Positions 51,678 to 61,255 are shown, counted from the first letter of the stretch. The stretch: 64,000 nt of DNA from CAYRWR01 sp964428015 (GCA_964428015.1 CAYRWR010000009.1:30779-94778); one strand, 5' to 3'. Numbers and translations: made by a program. Notes: a model not told the origin generated them from the letters alone.

Positions 51678-52676
51678 ATGGAATTTCAGGATATTCAGCT
51701 CTATTCAGAAAAACTGATTGCAAATATAGAAAAGGTTATTGTCGGTAAGCGTTTAGTTATAGAAAAAGCCCTGGTAGCGCTGTACTGCCAGGGACATATA
51801 CTACTGGAAGATGTACCCGGACTGGGTAAGACCATGTTGGCCCGCTCCATTGCGCGATCCGTCAACTCCAGCTTCCGCCGTATCCAGGGAACACCTGACC
51901 TCTTACCTGCCGACATTATCGGAGTATCCATTTTTAATCCCTCCACCAAAAAGTTTGAATTCCGCAAGGGGCCTATTTTTTCACAAATAGTCCTGGTGGA
52001 CGAAATCAACCGTGCCACACCTAAAACTCAGTCAGCCCTCCTGGAAGCCATGGGCGAAACCCAGATCTCAGTGGAAGGCCTGACCATCGGACTACCTGTG
52101 CCATTCTTTGTCATTGCCACTGAAAACCCCATAGAATTTGAAGGAACTTTCCCGCTTCCCGAAGCTCAAATGGACCGTTTCTTTGTCAGCCTGTCCATAG
52201 GCTACCCCGATCCCAAACAGGAAGAGGAAATCATTCTGCGCCAGCAGGAAAGTCATCCCATTCAAAGTCTGCAGCCCATAGTGGAACCTGAGACAATTTC
52301 CCAGATACAGGCCTTGATCCATACCGTCCATGTCGATGACAGTCTCCGTGAGTATATTATTAAACTGGTGTCTGCCACCCGTAATGATGCTAATCTGATT
52401 CTGGGTTCTTCCCCCCGTGGATCCATTTCCCTGTACAAAGCATCCCAGGCTTTCGCAGCTCTGAAGGGAAGAGATTATGTCATTCCGGAAGATATCAAAA
52501 ATCTAGCCCCGGAAGTGCTGAAACACCGTATAATTCTGAAATCTGAAGCCAAACTTAAGAATCTAAAGCCGGAAAGTGTTATCGACCGCATATTATCTTC
52601 TATCCCTGTACCCATGGAAGAAAACACGCCTACTGAGGTCAGCCCTAAACAGTCCCTCGAAATGAGAGAAAACTGA
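51678..52676 (+). CDS. MoxR-family AAA+ ATPase
   Basis: A 332-residue chaperone-like ATPase. It has Walker A (DVPGLGKTMLARSIA, about residues 44-58), Walker B (VLVDEINRATPKTQSALLEA) and sensor motifs ENPIEFEGTFPLPEAQMDRF, with a C-terminal lid (GSSPRGSISLYKASQAFAAL). AAGGAGG precedes the ATG. It opens an operon with DUF58 and DUF4129-type membrane proteins, a combination seen widely in bacteria. The client is unknown. Confidence 0.95.
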   Translation: MEFQDIQLYSEKLIANIEKVIVGKRLVIEKALVALYCQGHILLEDVPGLGKTMLARSIARSVNSSFRRIQGTPDLLPADIIGVSIFNPSTKKFEFRKGPIFSQIVLVDEINRATPKTQSALLEAMGETQISVEGLTIGLPVPFFVIATENPIEFEGTFPLPEAQMDRFFVSLSIGYPDPKQEEEIILRQQESHPIQSLQPIVEPETISQIQALIHTVHVDDSLREYIIKLVSATRNDANLILGSSPRGSISLYKASQAFAALKGRDYVIPEDIKNLAPEVLKHRIILKSEAKLKNLKPESVIDRILSSIPVPMEENTPTEVSPKQSLEMREN

Positions 52677-52680
52677 TTAA

Positions 52681-53862
52681 ATGAAACGATTTCAGCTCAT
52701 TCTGATCATTATTTTACTGCTGGCAAATTATTTTCTATTGGATTTTCCCGGTGCCAAGATACTATTATATGGTCTGGGCTTTGTCCTCCTGTTCAGCCGC
52801 TTGTACACCGGTTTTGTTCAAAAAGCTTTTTACATCAAGCGGTACATGGATACTAACCGCATCTTTGCAGGTTCAACTGAAATGAACTCCCTGATTGTTT
52901 CCAACAATCACAGCCTGCCCATCCATGCCCTCCAGGTCAGTGACTATGCCGATCTGGAAATATCCCAGGAACAGACACACCAGTTCCTGTTTTCACTGGA
53001 CGGCAATCAGAATGAACTGAGAGAATATCTGCTCTATGGCAAAAAAAGAGGTCAGTTTAATGTAGGCCCCAGTACTATAAAATTTTCCGATCTTCTAGGC
53101 ATGAACTCTTTTAAAATCGAAAAAGACACAGTAAAAAAGGTAGTCATTTTCCCCAATATATATAATATTTCCAATATGCCCTATAAGAGCACACAGCCTT
53201 ATGGAGTGATTAAAAACCCCATGCCAATTTTTGAAGACCCTTCCATAGTTATTGGACTGAGAGAATATCAGTACGGCGACGAAATGAAGAATATCAACTG
53301 GAAAGTTTCAGCCCGGTATGACAAACTATTTGTAAATACCCATCAGCCTTCCATTTCTTCAGGGGCTCTGATCCTGCTCAATCTTACCGAAGACGATTAC
53401 CAGTTCCGCAACCGTGACTATTTTGTGGAACAAAGTATAGAACTGGCCGCATCTCTGGTACGTTCACTATTTGTTATGCGGCAGGAAGTAGGCGTCACCA
53501 TGAACTGCCGGGTAGATAAAATGGACTCTGTACTTCAGTCCGGTGTAAACAAAGGTGAGGCCCACTTCACCAACATCCTGGGAAACCTGGCCCTGGTTGA
53601 ACCCAATAAAAAAATTCCCTTTAAAGAAGTGCTGGATCCGGCCAAACTGGCGTTGTCCTGGGGTACATCTATTTATGTACTCACACCCCGGCTGGATGAA
53701 TTAGCCATTTTTCGACTGATCGACCTTTACCAATCCGGGCACAGTGTGATCATACTGAATACCGGACCGGAGATCAACCGGGATCTTTCCCTCTGGAATA
53801 TAGGCTTTGCCAGTTATTTCGTGGAAATGGACAATAATATTATCCGACTGATGAGGATCTGA
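52681..53862 (+). CDS. DUF58 membrane-anchored protein
   Basis: A 393-residue protein with two N-terminal hydrophobic segments (LILIIILLLANYFLLDF, ILLYGLGFVLLFSRLYTGF), a beta-rich region and the DUF58 signature YGDEMKNINWKVSARYDKLF. A von Willebrand-like C-terminal half follows. It starts four bases after moxR and ends one base before the next gene, so all three are made together. Family members are thought to act with MoxR in envelope functions. Confidence 0.92.
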   Translation: MKRFQLILIIILLLANYFLLDFPGAKILLYGLGFVLLFSRLYTGFVQKAFYIKRYMDTNRIFAGSTEMNSLIVSNNHSLPIHALQVSDYADLEISQEQTHQFLFSLDGNQNELREYLLYGKKRGQFNVGPSTIKFSDLLGMNSFKIEKDTVKKVVIFPNIYNISNMPYKSTQPYGVIKNPMPIFEDPSIVIGLREYQYGDEMKNINWKVSARYDKLFVNTHQPSISSGALILLNLTEDDYQFRNRDYFVEQSIELAASLVRSLFVMRQEVGVTMNCRVDKMDSVLQSGVNKGEAHFTNILGNLALVEPNKKIPFKEVLDPAKLALSWGTSIYVLTPRLDELAIFRLIDLYQSGHSVIILNTGPEINRDLSLWNIGFASYFVEMDNNIIRLMRI

Positions 53863-53863
53863 T

Positions 53864-55753
53864 ATGCAAAAATCCAGTCTCAGACTTTCCCTTTGGTTTT
53901 ATATAATATTACTCATTGCTATTCTTAATCTGTTTTTCCTGAGTGCCAACGTTATTTTTTTGAAAGACAGCACATCTTCCAATTTATGGATGCTTTTCAG
54001 TATCAGTATAGCAGGACTTTTCTCTGGTCTGATTTCGCATAACAAAAAAATCTCTTCACTGCTGGGCACAATTTATAGTCTGGTTCTTTTCCTGGTTTTC
54101 TTTCTGGGGATTAAATATCTGCAAATCGGACTAATGGGCAGACTAGCCTCAACCCTTCCTCACAATATCCCTTTAGTCCTGATGGCTGGTTCCGTTTGGA
54201 TTTTGCAATTCTTTCTGGCCTGGATTATACGCAGCCCCTTTGACAAGCTGTACAATCTGTTAGCCGCAGAGAGCCGCTTCACGGATAATGAAACATATGC
54301 CACCTTTATACGAGAGACCCTAGGCGGTAAAGGTCATAAGAATTTTGCCTCCCGGAGTGCTGCCGGACTTGCCAATATAGCTATTCTGTTATTGATATTT
54401 ACTTTCTTTTCCCTTTCTATAGCTCCCCAAATGAAGGTCCTGATTACGATTTTTATAGTATTGTTTGGTATGGCTGCCCTGGGCTTTTATCTAATATGTT
54501 ACCAGTCCGAACAACTTCTGGATTGGAAGTTAAGCGGGCTCTCCATCCCCGAAAAACTCTCTCTGAACTGGAACCGGCTGATACTGCTCCTATTGGGCTT
54601 GTCCCTGGCTGCCAGCCTCAGTATACCCTGGTATTTCCGGGTATTCAATCTGCAAAGTTTGAATCAGGGACTGGAGGACAAGCTCTCCGGCATAAATATC
54701 ACCATTGCCCCGGATGAGGAAGGAGTCCATTACCAGAAATCAACCAATATAGTCAATAACCAGACTAACATTTCAGCAATGTATGTCATTTCCAGCATCA
54801 ATATCAAGACCTGGGATAATGTGATAGAAGATAAAAACACGGTTGTCTCCAACATAATGAAGCTGGAACTCCAGCTTACTTCTCCCAGTCTGACCCGGCA
54901 GGTTTTCAGTATCGACAAGTTCGGACCTGATACCATGAATTCAGACGATCTGAACCAGGAAGACTCCCTACTGGTGCTTTCATCCAACCGGGTACTGGCA
55001 CATATTCAGGAAAAAGGTCAGCTTTCCTTCTCCATGGTAGTAGAAAAGAAGACCGCCACTACAGTAATAGAAATCCCCGCAGATGAAACAGCCCGTGCCC
55101 AGGTCAGGGTACAGGTCATCCAGATCATCCTGTGGAGTCTTCTGGGTCTGGGAGCTCTATATTTTGTACTGGGTCTTATCGGGGGTGTTTTACTGCTTAA
55201 ATACCGCTATACACGCCGTACCCCTCTGGTCAGCTTCCTGATCAGGCGTTATGAAAGAATAAAAGGACTGATCAATGCTCTATTCTTCTTCTTCCGCTTA
55301 ATGGGTAGATTTTTCCTGGCGGTGTTTGGTCTTCGTAAGGTAAAAGATAAAAATAAAGAAGACCTGGCAAATCCGGTAGCCCAGCAGCTCTACTCTCTGT
55401 TTAAACAAAAAGAAGGCATGTCTGATGAAAAGAAAGAAGAAGTCCTTACCATTATCAGAGAATTTGTGCGTCTGATCGATGTCGCCAGCCGCTTGATAGT
55501 GCCTTACCGCTATTTCTACGGTCCCAGGGAATATATGGATAAAGTATGTGGTTTCCAGCCTGATCTTCGTAAAATTTTAGACAAAATTGTGGAATTATTC
55601 AACGAGAGCCGCTACTCTCTGCATATCCTGGGTGAGTCCAAGCTCAAGAATTTCTCCGGGGCTGTCAAGTTTGCCATTGATGAAATGAATAAACTGGATG
55701 TGGGTGTAAAATCCATGGCAGAAAGAGCGGAAGACGACAATCAGAAAAAATAG
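53864..55753 (+). CDS. TgpA-like multi-pass membrane protein with DUF4129 domain, no transglutaminase core
   Basis: A 629-residue protein. About six hydrophobic segments lie in residues 1-270, and one more near 420-445 (LLGLGALYFVLGLIGGVLLL). The soluble C terminus (about 500-600) matches DUF4129 (IREFVRLIDVASRLIVPYRY, REYMDKVCGFQPDLRKILDK). In the usual MoxR/DUF58 partner (TgpA) a transglutaminase-like domain with a Cys-His-Asp triad lies between. Here that region (about 275-415) is a short strand-rich segment with no such triad. Third gene of the moxR operon. Confidence 0.75.
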   Translation: MQKSSLRLSLWFYIILLIAILNLFFLSANVIFLKDSTSSNLWMLFSISIAGLFSGLISHNKKISSLLGTIYSLVLFLVFFLGIKYLQIGLMGRLASTLPHNIPLVLMAGSVWILQFFLAWIIRSPFDKLYNLLAAESRFTDNETYATFIRETLGGKGHKNFASRSAAGLANIAILLLIFTFFSLSIAPQMKVLITIFIVLFGMAALGFYLICYQSEQLLDWKLSGLSIPEKLSLNWNRLILLLLGLSLAASLSIPWYFRVFNLQSLNQGLEDKLSGINITIAPDEEGVHYQKSTNIVNNQTNISAMYVISSINIKTWDNVIEDKNTVVSNIMKLELQLTSPSLTRQVFSIDKFGPDTMNSDDLNQEDSLLVLSSNRVLAHIQEKGQLSFSMVVEKKTATTVIEIPADETARAQVRVQVIQIILWSLLGLGALYFVLGLIGGVLLLKYRYTRRTPLVSFLIRRYERIKGLINALFFFFRLMGRFFLAVFGLRKVKDKNKEDLANPVAQQLYSLFKQKEGMSDEKKEEVLTIIREFVRLIDVASRLIVPYRYFYGPREYMDKVCGFQPDLRKILDKIVELFNESRYSLHILGESKLKNFSGAVKFAIDEMNKLDVGVKSMAERAEDDNQKK

Positions 55754-55775
55754 AATTATAGAACTGTGGGTTGTC

Positions 55776-55793
55776 TTTCAGAATATTCTGAAA
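55776..55793. repeat. Perfect 18-base palindrome between convergent genes
   Basis: TTTCAGAATATTCTGAAA lies between the moxR operon end and the ComFB-like gene end. It could be a weak bidirectional terminator or a protein-binding site. No T-run follows. Confidence 0.4.
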
Positions 55794-55800
55794 ACTCCGA

Positions 55801-56463
55801 TCAGAAAGGCACGTAGATATCTTCCACCTGAAGGATATTTTCATTGAAATCCAGCTCCAGGCTCTGTAAAAATACAGGGTGGGAAGAATAGGTCAAAAAC
55901 TTTTCATATAATAGTTCACCCCTGGTGATCAAAAGCTTAAACTTAAACTCCCGGGTAGAAAAAGGAGCTGTAGCTTGTACCGGGAATGGAGCAAAGGTAA
56001 ATATTCCATTGTCATCCGGTTTGATTTGAAGCGGATTATCCCAATCAGAATAAAGACTTTTCGCCTCTTCACTATTTATAAGTAGTTTCACCTGTCCGCT
56101 TTCTAAGGGTAGCAGGCTGCGGGAAGAAATTATTTTACCATATATCTTTGGAAGTAGATAATAGGGAGTGTCGAAATCCAGCTCTTCTTTACGGAGTGAA
56201 GAAATATTGGTTAGTCTTACTACGCGCAGAGCTTCATTTACCTTGAGGAGAAGGTCAGCTAAAAATTGCGGGTCATTACGGAAGCGGCTCATGATACTGG
56301 TGAATCCCCGATTGGATGTGATATAGAGAGGACTGGTACGGTTCAACACATAGGAAGCGATCTCTATTATCTGACTTTTGTTTATATCGCCGGATTTTAC
56401 TTCGTCCAGATTGAGGATCACATCCATCACGATATCTTCGATAATATTTTTTACTTCCAGCAT
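55801..56463 (-). CDS. ComFB-like N-terminal domain protein with extra C-terminal domain
   Basis: A 220-residue protein with CAGGAGG before the ATG. Residues about 1-90 resemble ComFB (VKNIIEDIVMDVILNLDEVK, IASYVLNRTSPLYITSNRG), where LNRxxPxY is the family's hallmark. The cysteines that some ComFB proteins carry are absent. Residues about 100-220 form a beta-rich domain of unknown type (GQVKLLINSEEAKSLYSDWD). Some ComFB-like proteins bind cyclic dinucleotides; whether this one does is unknown. Confidence 0.65.
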   Translation of the reverse strand: MLEVKNIIEDIVMDVILNLDEVKSGDINKSQIIEIASYVLNRTSPLYITSNRGFTSIMSRFRNDPQFLADLLLKVNEALRVVRLTNISSLRKEELDFDTPYYLLPKIYGKIISSRSLLPLESGQVKLLINSEEAKSLYSDWDNPLQIKPDDNGIFTFAPFPVQATAPFSTREFKFKLLITRGELLYEKFLTYSSHPVFLQSLELDFNENILQVEDIYVPF

Positions 56464-56555
56464 GATGTCCTCCTGACCGCTTATTTTTACACACTAGCTC
56501 TTTTTTGTCAATCTAAGTCCGATGGGGAAATATTTCATTTTTTCACTGTCTATGT

Positions 56556-56561
56556 TATAAT
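56556..56561 (+). promoter_or_regulatory. -10 element upstream of the topoisomerase gene
   Basis: A perfect TATAAT 31 bases before the ATG. The 17-base-distant -35 position (TTTCAT) is poor, so activity may depend on other factors. Confidence 0.4.
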
Positions 56562-56592
56562 TTACGATAATCTTACGATTAGAGAGGGGAAA

Positions 56593-58563
56593 ATGGCTGA
56601 AGAACAGAAATATTCTGCGGATTCGATTGCATCACTGGACTTTCCGGAGAATGTCCGGACCAGGCCTGATATGTACATTGGGGACCGTGGCTTCGATGGA
56701 TACCATCATTGTGCTTTTGAAATCATCGATAATTCTGTAGATGAGCATCTGGCCGGTCATGCCAGCACTATTGTGGTGACACTGGTAGATTCCGGTACCC
56801 TGGAAGTCAGTGACAACGGACGCGGTATACCCACCGGTATACATGCCAAAGAAAAAAAATCAGCGGTCGAAGTCGTAATGACCAAGCTGCATGCCGGCGG
56901 TAAATTTGACCGGGAAAACTACAAAGTATCCGGCGGTCTGCACGGAGTGGGTTTGTCTGTAGTTAACGCGTTATCTTCCATTTATGAAATTGAAGTCTAC
57001 CGGGATGGCAAGATCCACTATATGAAATTTGAAAGAGGGGTCAAAGTCAATGACCTCAAAGTGATTGGTGACACCGATAAGACCGGTACCTTTCAGCGGT
57101 TTACCCCCGATGAAAAAATATTCCAGCTCAACAAATTCAATCCCAATGTACTTAAATCCCGCCTGAGAGAAATTGCCTTTTTAAATGCCGGACTGGAAAT
57201 CCAGTTTATAAACCGTTTGGAAGTCGATCCGGATAATCCCGATCAGTTCGTGACCCATGTCTTTAAATTTGAAAAAGGGATAGCCCAGTTTGTCAGTGAA
57301 GAGCTCAATCAGGACGAAGAACTGGTTTTCCCTGAACCGGTGCATATCACCGGCGAGCAGGAAGGCCAGCAGGTGGAAGTGGTGTTCCAGTACCGCAATT
57401 CCGGTGCCGAACCGGATATCTACAGTTACGTGAATTCCATCCATACCAAGAATCACGGTATACATGTAGACGGATTCTGGATGGCTTATGAAAAAGTCAT
57501 GCAGATCTTTGGCCAGCGCCTCAATCTGGACAAGAAAGGCGACAAGATCAATAAAAAGACCCTGTCCTTCGGTTTTACTCTGGTGGTCAACTGCCGTATC
57601 CCTAACGCGGAATTCAAAGGCCAGACCAAGGATAAACTCACCGAACCTATTGAGACACGCAGAATAGTCAAAGATATCGTGGAAAACCAGCTATCACTGT
57701 ATTTCGAAAAAAATATCGAAATGGCTCAGAAGATATTGAAAAAAGCTTTGCTGGAACTGAAAGCCCTTCAGGAAGCGGAAAAAGCCCGCGAAGGCGTACG
57801 CAGCAACCTGGGACGCGGCAGAAAGAACTCCCTGTCCCTGATTGCCGGAAAGCTGGCTGATTGTTCCACCCGGCGTAGAGAGCTCCGTGAACTCTTCATT
57901 GTAGAGGGAGATTCAGCCGGCGGCTCAGCCAAGCAGGGACGTGACCGGGAGATACAGGCCATCCTGCCCCTGCGCGGGAAAATCCTGAATGTGGAAAAAA
58001 AGATGGACAGCAAATCTGTCCAGGGAATCCTGGCCAATAATGAAATCAAGACCCTCATAGCAGTACTGGGAGCAGGATATTACAACAACTTTGATATTAC
58101 CAAGCTCCAGTATAATAAGGTTGTCATTATGACAGATGCGGATGTGGATGGCTCTCACATACGAATCCTGCTCATGACTTTCTTCTACCGCTTTATGCGC
58201 CCCCTGCTGGAAGCGGGGCACGTCTACATCGCCATGCCTCCTCTGTACAAACTGCAGGCTGGCAAAACCATGGCCTATGCCTTTACCGATGATGAAAGAG
58301 ACCATCTGCTCAACACCACATTCAAAGGTAAAAAGCCGGAGATTCAGCGTTACAAGGGACTGGGAGAAATGAATCCGGAACAGCTGTGGGAGACTACCAT
58401 GAATCCCGCTACCCGCCAGATGATGCAGGTTTCTATTACCGACTTTGATGAAGCGGAACATCTGATCAAGGTCCTGATGGGCGACGCGACCCAGGCTGAC
58501 AACCGTAAAAAATTCATCCTGTCAAATGTGAACTTTGTGACAAATATAGACGATATTGGTTAA
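56593..58563 (+). CDS. gyrB: Type IIA topoisomerase subunit B (DNA gyrase B, possibly ParE)
   Basis: ATPase subunit that drives supercoiling or decatenation. The ATG at 56593 (AGAGGGG upstream) gives 656 residues; a longer frame overlaps the divergent gene. Motifs are EIIDNSVDEHLAGHAS, DNGRGIPTGIHAKEKKSAVE, KFDRENYKVSGGLHGVGLSV, the Toprim EGDSAGGSAKQGRDREIQAI, VVIMTDADVDGSHIRILLMT and the tail RYKGLGEMNPEQLWETTMNP. The length fits spirochaete-type GyrB. gyrA/parC is not adjacent, so gyrase versus topo IV is not decided. Confidence 0.85.
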   Translation: MAEEQKYSADSIASLDFPENVRTRPDMYIGDRGFDGYHHCAFEIIDNSVDEHLAGHASTIVVTLVDSGTLEVSDNGRGIPTGIHAKEKKSAVEVVMTKLHAGGKFDRENYKVSGGLHGVGLSVVNALSSIYEIEVYRDGKIHYMKFERGVKVNDLKVIGDTDKTGTFQRFTPDEKIFQLNKFNPNVLKSRLREIAFLNAGLEIQFINRLEVDPDNPDQFVTHVFKFEKGIAQFVSEELNQDEELVFPEPVHITGEQEGQQVEVVFQYRNSGAEPDIYSYVNSIHTKNHGIHVDGFWMAYEKVMQIFGQRLNLDKKGDKINKKTLSFGFTLVVNCRIPNAEFKGQTKDKLTEPIETRRIVKDIVENQLSLYFEKNIEMAQKILKKALLELKALQEAEKAREGVRSNLGRGRKNSLSLIAGKLADCSTRRRELRELFIVEGDSAGGSAKQGRDREIQAILPLRGKILNVEKKMDSKSVQGILANNEIKTLIAVLGAGYYNNFDITKLQYNKVVIMTDADVDGSHIRILLMTFFYRFMRPLLEAGHVYIAMPPLYKLQAGKTMAYAFTDDERDHLLNTTFKGKKPEIQRYKGLGEMNPEQLWETTMNPATRQMMQVSITDFDEAEHLIKVLMGDATQADNRKKFILSNVNFVTNIDDIG

Positions 58564-58584
58564 TCTTAACTTTTTTAAAATTAA

Positions 58585-58610
58585 AACACCCCTCATTGCT
58601 GAGTGGTGTT
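58585..58610. terminator. Bidirectional terminator between gyrB and lepB
   Basis: AACACC-C-CTCA, loop TTGC, TGAG-T-GGTGTT: a ten-pair stem with one mismatch, flanked by T-rich sequence on both strands. Confidence 0.75.
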
Positions 58611-58635
58611 TATTATTTAAACTTTAATAGTTTGA

Positions 58636-59730
58636 TCAATTGAATTCTTTTTTCACTACTGACTGAGAAGTCTCATCTACACTGAAGCCGAACCGGTGGA
58701 AGGGGAAATAGCGGAACAGGATGCGTCCGAAAATATTACGGCGTGGTATGAAGCCGAAGTATCGGCAATCCTGGCTGTTATCTCGGTTATCACCCATGGC
58801 GAAATAATAATCATCCTTGGGTGTCCATTCTGTAAGAGTCTGCCCTTGCAGCAGGATATTTCCTTCTTTGGATACGGTCACTTCTTTCCTGGTTTCGCGC
58901 TGTATCAGCTTGATAAGAAGATATTTGTAATAGGGATTAGCTTTTACCAGGTCTATTTTGACTCCTCTTTTAGGCACTATTATTTCAGGGAAATCCAGTA
59001 TAGCTACATCCCGGTATCGGTCTTCAAACATCTGGATAAAATCGGGTGCCTGATATACAGAAGCATCCCTCCAGATCATATCTTTGGCTCCCTGAACATG
59101 CTGTACTATACGTTTATACTTCCCTAATGATTCCTCATAGAGATCATACTGGCCATAGCCCATTTTTGACCCCTGGGTATAGATGACCTCAGGTACTGTT
59201 TTCAAGAAGGTGGTTTTTAGCGGTTCTCCATTTATAGTCAGCATCTGATTGCTCATGGATATCCTGTCTCCGGGAGTACCTACCAGGCGTTTTACCAGGT
59301 TCTTGGGATTATAAAAGGTGTTATCCAGATTAATCAGGCTTAAAGTGATGAGACTGATAAATTCCTTGCCCAGGCCGGGAGTTTCCCAGTCCGGTGACAC
59401 AAAAACAATGATATTATTAGCCCGGGGACGTCCCAGACCGGGGACCTTCCATCGGGTGAGGGGGAAGATCGACCCCATAGAGAGTTTTTCCACCATGAGG
59501 ATGTCCCACACACGCAGGCTGGGTACCATAGACTGGCTGGGTATCTGATAGCCTTCGATGAGGAATAAACGGATAAAAAACGCGATAAGATAGGCAGAAA
59601 AGAACACTTTCACATTTTCAATGACTTTTTCTTTGATGGTTTTGGGCTTTTTAGCTTTTTCTTCCAGTTTTTTGGCCTTTCTTTTTTCCCACCACACTTT
59701 GATGAACGAATCTTTTTTCTGGGTGCTCAT
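58636..59730 (-). CDS. lepB: Signal peptidase I, insert-rich form
   Basis: Removes signal peptides from secreted proteins at the inner membrane. The 364-residue protein has a lysine-rich cytosolic N terminus, one membrane segment (VFFSAYLIAFFIRLFLIEG), the catalytic serine in QIPSQSMVPSL (Ser67) and the general-base lysine in NLVKRLVGTPGDRI (Lys147). It ends with the box AMGDNRDNSQDCRYFGFIPR. About 100 residues between the KRLVGTPGD box and the final box form an insert, making it longer than many homologues. It lies downstream of ispF on the same strand. Confidence 0.94.
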   Translation of the reverse strand: MSTQKKDSFIKVWWEKRKAKKLEEKAKKPKTIKEKVIENVKVFFSAYLIAFFIRLFLIEGYQIPSQSMVPSLRVWDILMVEKLSMGSIFPLTRWKVPGLGRPRANNIIVFVSPDWETPGLGKEFISLITLSLINLDNTFYNPKNLVKRLVGTPGDRISMSNQMLTINGEPLKTTFLKTVPEVIYTQGSKMGYGQYDLYEESLGKYKRIVQHVQGAKDMIWRDASVYQAPDFIQMFEDRYRDVAILDFPEIIVPKRGVKIDLVKANPYYKYLLIKLIQRETRKEVTVSKEGNILLQGQTLTEWTPKDDYYFAMGDNRDNSQDCRYFGFIPRRNIFGRILFRYFPFHRFGFSVDETSQSVVKKEFN

Positions 59731-59783
59731 GACATCTCCTCTGGGCTGTTTGTCTATTTGACCTTATTTTAATAGATTTGGTC

Positions 59784-60245
59784 TTATGATATTTCCATCA
59801 GCACCACTACTCTGGCTTCCACTCTATCGGTAGCAGTCTGTTCTGAAGTCTTGCCTTTAATCCCCACCTGTGCCGGATCGATACCCAGAGCACCGGCAAT
59901 ATTCTCTCTGATCCGGGGCAATACCGGAACGAGTCTGGGTCTGTCCAGAATGACTACTGAGTCCAGATTTAGGATAGTCACTCCCTCCAGGTAGCGCTGT
60001 TTGACTATACGCAGCAGTTCCATACTATCAGCTCCCCGGTAAGCCGGGTCAGAATCAGGAAAAAGACTGCCTATACTTTCACTACAGAGCGGGCCCAGGA
60101 GAGCGTCAATCAAAGCGTGTACCAGCGCGTCTCCATCGGAATGTGCCACAGCATGCACTTCACCATCTATAGGTACTCCGCCCAGGATCAAAGGGCCGCC
60201 TGCCGCCAGACGGTGTATATCTTCACCCAGTCCTACACGGAGCAT
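59784..60245 (-). CDS. ispF: 2-C-methyl-D-erythritol 2,4-cyclodiphosphate synthase
   Basis: Fifth step of the MEP isoprenoid pathway. The 153 residues carry the metal ligands in GEDIHRL and the signature AVAHSDGDALVHALIDALLG, then GSLFPDSDPAYRGADSMELL and the CDP-binding KGKTSEQ. The usual following segment (LGFTGRGEGIA in E. coli) is replaced by a shorter TATDRVEA, so the C terminus is about four residues short. It follows the PIN/TRAM gene by two bases. Confidence 0.94.
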   Translation of the reverse strand: MLRVGLGEDIHRLAAGGPLILGGVPIDGEVHAVAHSDGDALVHALIDALLGPLCSESIGSLFPDSDPAYRGADSMELLRIVKQRYLEGVTILNLDSVVILDRPRLVPVLPRIRENIAGALGIDPAQVGIKGKTSEQTATDRVEARVVVLMEIS

Positions 60246-60247
60246 GG

Positions 60248-61255
60248 TCAGCGTTTTGGTTCAGTAAAAATGATGCGGCCGGCAGAAGTCTGCAGGATCG
60301 AAGTCACTTTTACCTGGATTTCTTTACCTATCAGTTTGATGCCATTGGCCACTACTACCATAGTACCGTCAGGCAGGTATCCTACTCCCTGATTGTTTTC
60401 TTTCCCTTCTTTAATCACTTCCAGCTCAAATTCTTCTCCGGGGAGAAGAATAGGTTTTAAGGCATTTGCCAGGTCGTTGAGATTTAATATCTGGATACCT
60501 TCCAGTTTGGCGATCTTGTTGAGGTTATAGTCATTGGTTACGATACTGGCATGGACTTCGCGGGCCAGTATGATCAGTTTTGCGTCCACGCCTTTTACAT
60601 CAGGAAAGTCCCGGGATGAGATTTTCAGATCAACCGTATGGATTTCTTTCAGCTTGTTCAGTACATCCAGACCTCTGCGGGCCCGGCTGCGTTTGATAGG
60701 GTCCTGACTGTCAGCCAGGGCTTGTATCTCATTCAGGACAAATTTAGGCACCACCAGAGTCCCGGAAATAAAGCCGGTATTGGCAATATCAGAAATGCGT
60801 CCGTCTATAATCACGGATGTATCTAAAAGCTTGATCTCGACGGCTCGTTTTTCATCTTCTCCCCCCATGGGCAGATCCAGTGAATAACTCTTGCGGGGAG
60901 CAGCCTGGAAGGGCAGTGCAAAACCCAGTGTAGCAAAGACAAGCTCAAAATAAGGCAGGAGCAGATTAGTCAGTTTTTTTACGGATTCAGGATCGCTACC
61001 GGGAGCATTGAGGAGCAGTCCCTTGATGATATCAAAAACCAGCTGACCCGCGTAATATCCCAGTACCAGACCCAGCAGGGCATATAAGAATATTCCTCGT
61101 CGGGAATAGAGCAGAGTATCCAGACCCACGGAAAGTGCCGCAAATCCCAGAGCCACCAGCATCACCCACCATTCACCCCGTCCCAGATAATGCAGCACAC
61201 CGGCTATGAGGAATAAAGACACGATAATCAATTTACGCAACAAGACTTTAGACAT
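60248..61255 (-). CDS. YacL-family PIN/TRAM membrane protein
   Basis: A 335-residue protein with four N-terminal membrane segments (about 8-90), a PIN nuclease-like domain (LLDTSVIIDGRISDIANTGF, RRGLDVLNKLKE, VDAKLIILAREVHASIVTND with conserved acidic residues) and a C-terminal TRAM domain (EGKENNQGVGYLPDGTMVVV). The family is often next to ispD/ispF, as here. The RNA target is unknown. Confidence 0.93.
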   Translation of the reverse strand: MSKVLLRKLIIVSLFLIAGVLHYLGRGEWWVMLVALGFAALSVGLDTLLYSRRGIFLYALLGLVLGYYAGQLVFDIIKGLLLNAPGSDPESVKKLTNLLLPYFELVFATLGFALPFQAAPRKSYSLDLPMGGEDEKRAVEIKLLDTSVIIDGRISDIANTGFISGTLVVPKFVLNEIQALADSQDPIKRSRARRGLDVLNKLKEIHTVDLKISSRDFPDVKGVDAKLIILAREVHASIVTNDYNLNKIAKLEGIQILNLNDLANALKPILLPGEEFELEVIKEGKENNQGVGYLPDGTMVVVANGIKLIGKEIQVKVTSILQTSAGRIIFTEPKR

